From assembly GCF_034424155.1 (NCBI RefSeq), contig NZ_CP139992.1, positions 1 to 64,000 on the forward strand: a stretch of DNA of 64,000 nt, in the 5' to 3' direction. The notes beneath the pieces are model-generated. The model did no database searches and had not been told where the DNA came from. It saw only the letters and a program-made list of their open reading frames with translations. Positions 61,764-64,000 of the stretch are shown piece by piece (within the stretch, counting starts at the first letter, position 1; each line of letters starts with the position of its first letter). The translations under genes were made by a program, and so were the position numbers. This stretch comes from Hafnia alvei. Lineage in GTDB: Bacteria > Pseudomonadota > Gammaproteobacteria > Enterobacterales > Enterobacteriaceae.

Positions 61764-62887
61764 TGAATATTGCGTTCTGTTTATATAAATATTTTCCGTT
61801 TGGTGGATTGCAGCGCGACTTTCTACGTATTGCACTGGCATGCCAAGCTCGTGGGCATCATATCCGTGTTTATGCGATGTCTTGGGAAGGTGAACGTCCA
61901 GCAGATTTCGAATATATCCAAGTGCCAACTCGCTCACATTCAAACCATGGCCGAAATAAAGAATATAGTGATTGGGTAACACATGATCTGCAGACCAATC
62001 CAGCCGACATAGTGGTAGGCTTCAACAAGATGCCGGGGCTCGATTATTACTATGCCGCAGATGTGTGTTATGCCGAAAAAGTGGCACAGGAAAAAGGATT
62101 TTTCTACCGATTAACTTCACGTTATAAGCACTATGCCGAGTTTGAGCGCGCGGTATTTTCAAATGAAAGCCACGCTGAGTTGCTAATGCTGACCGGCAAG
62201 CAAATTGCTGATTTCAAAAGGCACTATCAAACTGCGCCTGAGCGTTTTCATATTGTTCCGCCAGGAATATCTTTAGATAGAAAATATGATCACCGTGCAG
62301 CCAATATTCGCGAGGATTTTCGTCAGCGTAATGCTATTGCTGATGATGAATTGTTAGTGCTACAGGTGGGGTCTGATTTTAAACGCAAAGGCGTTGATCG
62401 AACGTTGCGTGCAATTGCTGCATTGCCAATGGCGACTAAGGTAAAGACAAAGTTAATTGTTGTAGGGCAAGACAAGCCTAAGCGTTATCAAGCACTCGCT
62501 GCGAAGTTGGATATTTTATCTCAGGTTCAATTTTACTCTGGCCGAGATGATATCCCTGAATTAATGGCTGCTGCGGACGTGTTAATGCATCCTGCATATC
62601 AAGAGTCAGCGGGTATCGTTTTAATTGAGGCGATTGCGGCTGGCTTGCCGGTTATTACAACAGAAACTTGTGGCTATGCTCATCACGTTGCTAGCGCTGA
62701 TTGTGGAGTGGTGATTTCTGAGCCATTCGAACAAACGCAGTTAAATGAAGTTTTAGCGCGCGGGCTAGATGACAAAAAACTAAGAGAAACATGGTCCGAA
62801 CACGCTAAAGCGTATGCGGATAAAGAAGATCTGTATAGCTTGCCAGAAAGGGCGGCGGATCTCATTTTAGGTGGTAAAAATGATTGA
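61763..62887 (+). CDS. waaG: LPS core glucosyltransferase I, WaaG
   Basis: WaaG adds the first outer-core glucose to heptose II from UDP-glucose. The 374 residues equal E. coli. The GT4 enzyme has the N-terminal [19 protein letters not shown], the strictly conserved [26 protein letters not shown] ([11 protein letters not shown] / [11 protein letters not shown]) and the donor motif [21 protein letters not shown] with E-x7-E. One-base overlap with waaQ and eight-base overlap with waaP. Confidence 0.97.
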   Translation: MNIAFCLYKYFPFGGLQRDFLRIALACQARGHHIRVYAMSWEGERPADFEYIQVPTRSHSNHGRNKEYSDWVTHDLQTNPADIVVGFNKMPGLDYYYAADVCYAEKVAQEKGFFYRLTSRYKHYAEFERAVFSNESHAELLMLTGKQIADFKRHYQTAPERFHIVPPGISLDRKYDHRAANIREDFRQRNAIADDELLVLQVGSDFKRKGVDRTLRAIAALPMATKVKTKLIVVGQDKPKRYQALAAKLDILSQVQFYSGRDDIPELMAAADVLMHPAYQESAGIVLIEAIAAGLPVITTETCGYAHHVASADCGVVISEPFEQTQLNEVLARGLDDKKLRETWSEHAKAYADKEDLYSLPERAADLILGGKND

Positions 62888-63680
62888 GTTAAAAGAGCCC
62901 TTAACCACATTGTGGAAGGGAAAAGATCCTTTTGTTGAAGTAGAGAAACTTCAAGGGGAGGTTTTTCGTGCTTTGGAGACTCGTAAAACACTTCGTTTTT
63001 CTTTAGCAGAGAAATCATATTTTATTAAAATTCACTATGGCACTACGCTAAAGGAAGTTTTGAAAAATCTGATTTCTTTCCGTATACCTGTATTGGGTGC
63101 CGATCGTGAGTGGAAAGCGATTCACCGTTTGTACCAATTAGACGTTGATACCATGAAAGGGATTGGCTTCGGTCAAACGGGAGCTAATCCGCTGACGCGG
63201 AAATCTTTTATTATTACTGAAGATTTGGCGCCCACAATTAGCCTAGAAGATTACTGTGCTGATTGGGAGCAAACCCCCCCTGATTTTCGTATCAAGCGTA
63301 TGCTAATTAAGCGATTGGCAACGATGGTGAGGAAGATGCATCGTGGTGGGGTAAATCATCGCGATTGTTATATTTGCCATTTTTTACTTCATTTGCCGTT
63401 CGATGGCGATGATGAAAGTCAGCTCAAATTATCGGTTATCGACTTACACCGATCGCAGATCCGTGACAAAGTGCCACAACGTTGGAGAGATAAAGATCTG
63501 ATTGGTTTATATTTCTCATCTTCCAATATTGGGCTGAATAAAAAAGACATTCTTTATTTTCTTAAAATTTATTTTGATGCCCCGTTGCGCCAAACATTGA
63601 CGCAAGAGCGGGAATTGCTAGAAAAAGCGATTACTAAGTCTGAAAAAATTAAAGAACGTACTATACGCAAATCGCTATGA
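62880..63680 (+). CDS. waaP: LPS heptose I kinase WaaP
   Basis: WaaP phosphorylates heptose I of the inner core, which is important for outer-membrane integrity. The 266-residue protein has a kinase-like fold with [12 protein letters not shown] (Lys in the N-lobe), [12 protein letters not shown] with catalytic Asp162, and the metal-binding VIDLHR; the C-terminus ERTIRKSL is as in E. coli. ATG 62880 follows AGGTGG at good spacing; the GTG three codons earlier is in frame. Confidence 0.96.
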   Translation: MIELKEPLTTLWKGKDPFVEVEKLQGEVFRALETRKTLRFSLAEKSYFIKIHYGTTLKEVLKNLISFRIPVLGADREWKAIHRLYQLDVDTMKGIGFGQTGANPLTRKSFIITEDLAPTISLEDYCADWEQTPPDFRIKRMLIKRLATMVRKMHRGGVNHRDCYICHFLLHLPFDGDDESQLKLSVIDLHRSQIRDKVPQRWRDKDLIGLYFSSSNIGLNKKDILYFLKIYFDAPLRQTLTQERELLEKAITKSEKIKERTIRKSL

Positions 63681-63718
63681 CCGATCTTTCAGTGTATTGA
63701 GAGGATAAGTGAGAAACT

Positions 63719-64000
63719 ATGTTTTTCCATGAAGAGCAGTACATCAAGGACGTCATAACATATATTGGTAATAAACCTGACGATAACAGCCAATATCAGA
63801 ATATTGCTTACGGTACGGATAAAAATTTTTTGTTTGGCTGTGCAGTATCAATCACGTCATTTCTTATCCATAATTCAGAGCTAAAATTTAATTTCCATGT
63901 GTTCACCGACTCTTTTTCTGAGAGCGATAGAGAAAAATTTAAAGCATTAGCTGAGCAATATAAAACTAACATCTCTATTTATCTCGTTAATGCGGATAGT
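63719..64000 (+). CDS. GT8 LPS core glycosyltransferase (3' cut by window end)
   Basis: The first 94 codons of a GT8-family core glycosyltransferase of the WaaI/WaaO/WaaJ/WaaR group. It begins MFFHEEQYIKDVITYIG, then has NIAYGTDKNFLFGCAVSITS (nucleotide-sugar-binding strand) and FNFHVFTDSFSESDREKF. The DxD motif would lie beyond the window. The member (galactosyl- or glucosyltransferase) cannot be told. It follows waaP by 38 bp with GAGAGGATAAGTGAG upstream. Confidence 0.88.
   Translation, partial: MFFHEEQYIKDVITYIGNKPDDNSQYQNIAYGTDKNFLFGCAVSITSFLIHNSELKFNFHVFTDSFSESDREKFKALAEQYKTNISIYLVNADS

Overview
The window reads as chromosomal DNA of a member of the Enterobacterales. Nearly every protein is a close relative of an Escherichia coli one, but gene order is rearranged and the ERIC repeats and spacers differ. 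The gene content would suit Hafnia or a relative; that genus guess is from general familiarity, not from a search. The window opens exactly on the dnaA start codon, so it is probably the conventional start of a genome record.

Layout. 1-6204: the replication block dnaA-dnaN-recF-gyrB, with an ERIC repeat between dnaN and recF. 6346-7888: yidA, then a spacer of about 0.7 kb with a hairpin-rich GC block and the remains of a PLP-dependent dehydratase gene. 7889-12776: the D-galactonate operon dgoR-K-A-D-T, with a second ERIC before dgoT. 12886-16765: an EAL-domain protein, yidR, yidQ, and the small heat-shock pair ibpA-ibpB with a sigma-32-type promoter and two ROSE-type RNA thermometers. 16955-22764: avtA, yibL and the mannitol operon mtlADR behind four CRP-like sites. 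23265-34485: dinD, yiaF, glyQS, an orphan outer-membrane barrel fragment, tag, yiaC, yiaD, a LacI-family regulator, tusA, yhhQ with a probable preQ1 riboswitch, a GNAT enzyme and dcrB. 34527-45121: yicH, xanP, gltS and the stringent-response operon gmk-rpoZ-spoT-trmH-recG. 45394-50993: ligB, yicG, then an accessory group (LysR regulator, beta-hydroxyacid dehydrogenase, two small DMT-type membrane proteins). 51070-58962: yicC, rph-pyrE, slmA, dut, coaBC, radC, rpmB-rpmG, mutM, coaD. 58974-64000: waaA and the start of the LPS-core operon waaQ-waaG-waaP plus a GT8 glycosyltransferase cut by the window end, headed by a JUMPstart/ops element.

How the parts work together. The dgo genes form a complete pathway from D-galactonate uptake to pyruvate and glyceraldehyde 3-phosphate. 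The mtl genes take up, phosphorylate and oxidise mannitol. The gmk-recG set joins guanine nucleotide supply to (p)ppGpp turnover. dut, coaBC, coaD, rph and pyrE serve nucleotide and coenzyme A metabolism. The waa genes build the inner and outer LPS core.

I found no complete insertion sequence, prophage, CRISPR array, rRNA or tRNA gene. The most interesting points are regulatory RNA and DNA structures (ROSE pair, preQ1 leader, CRP array, a hairpin over the start of the EAL gene, the rpmB leader stem), a 22-bp motif repeated at the LysR start and upstream of the dehydrogenase, a DNA ligase with an apparent export signal, an orphan autotransporter-like barrel, and dinD lying away from its E. coli position.
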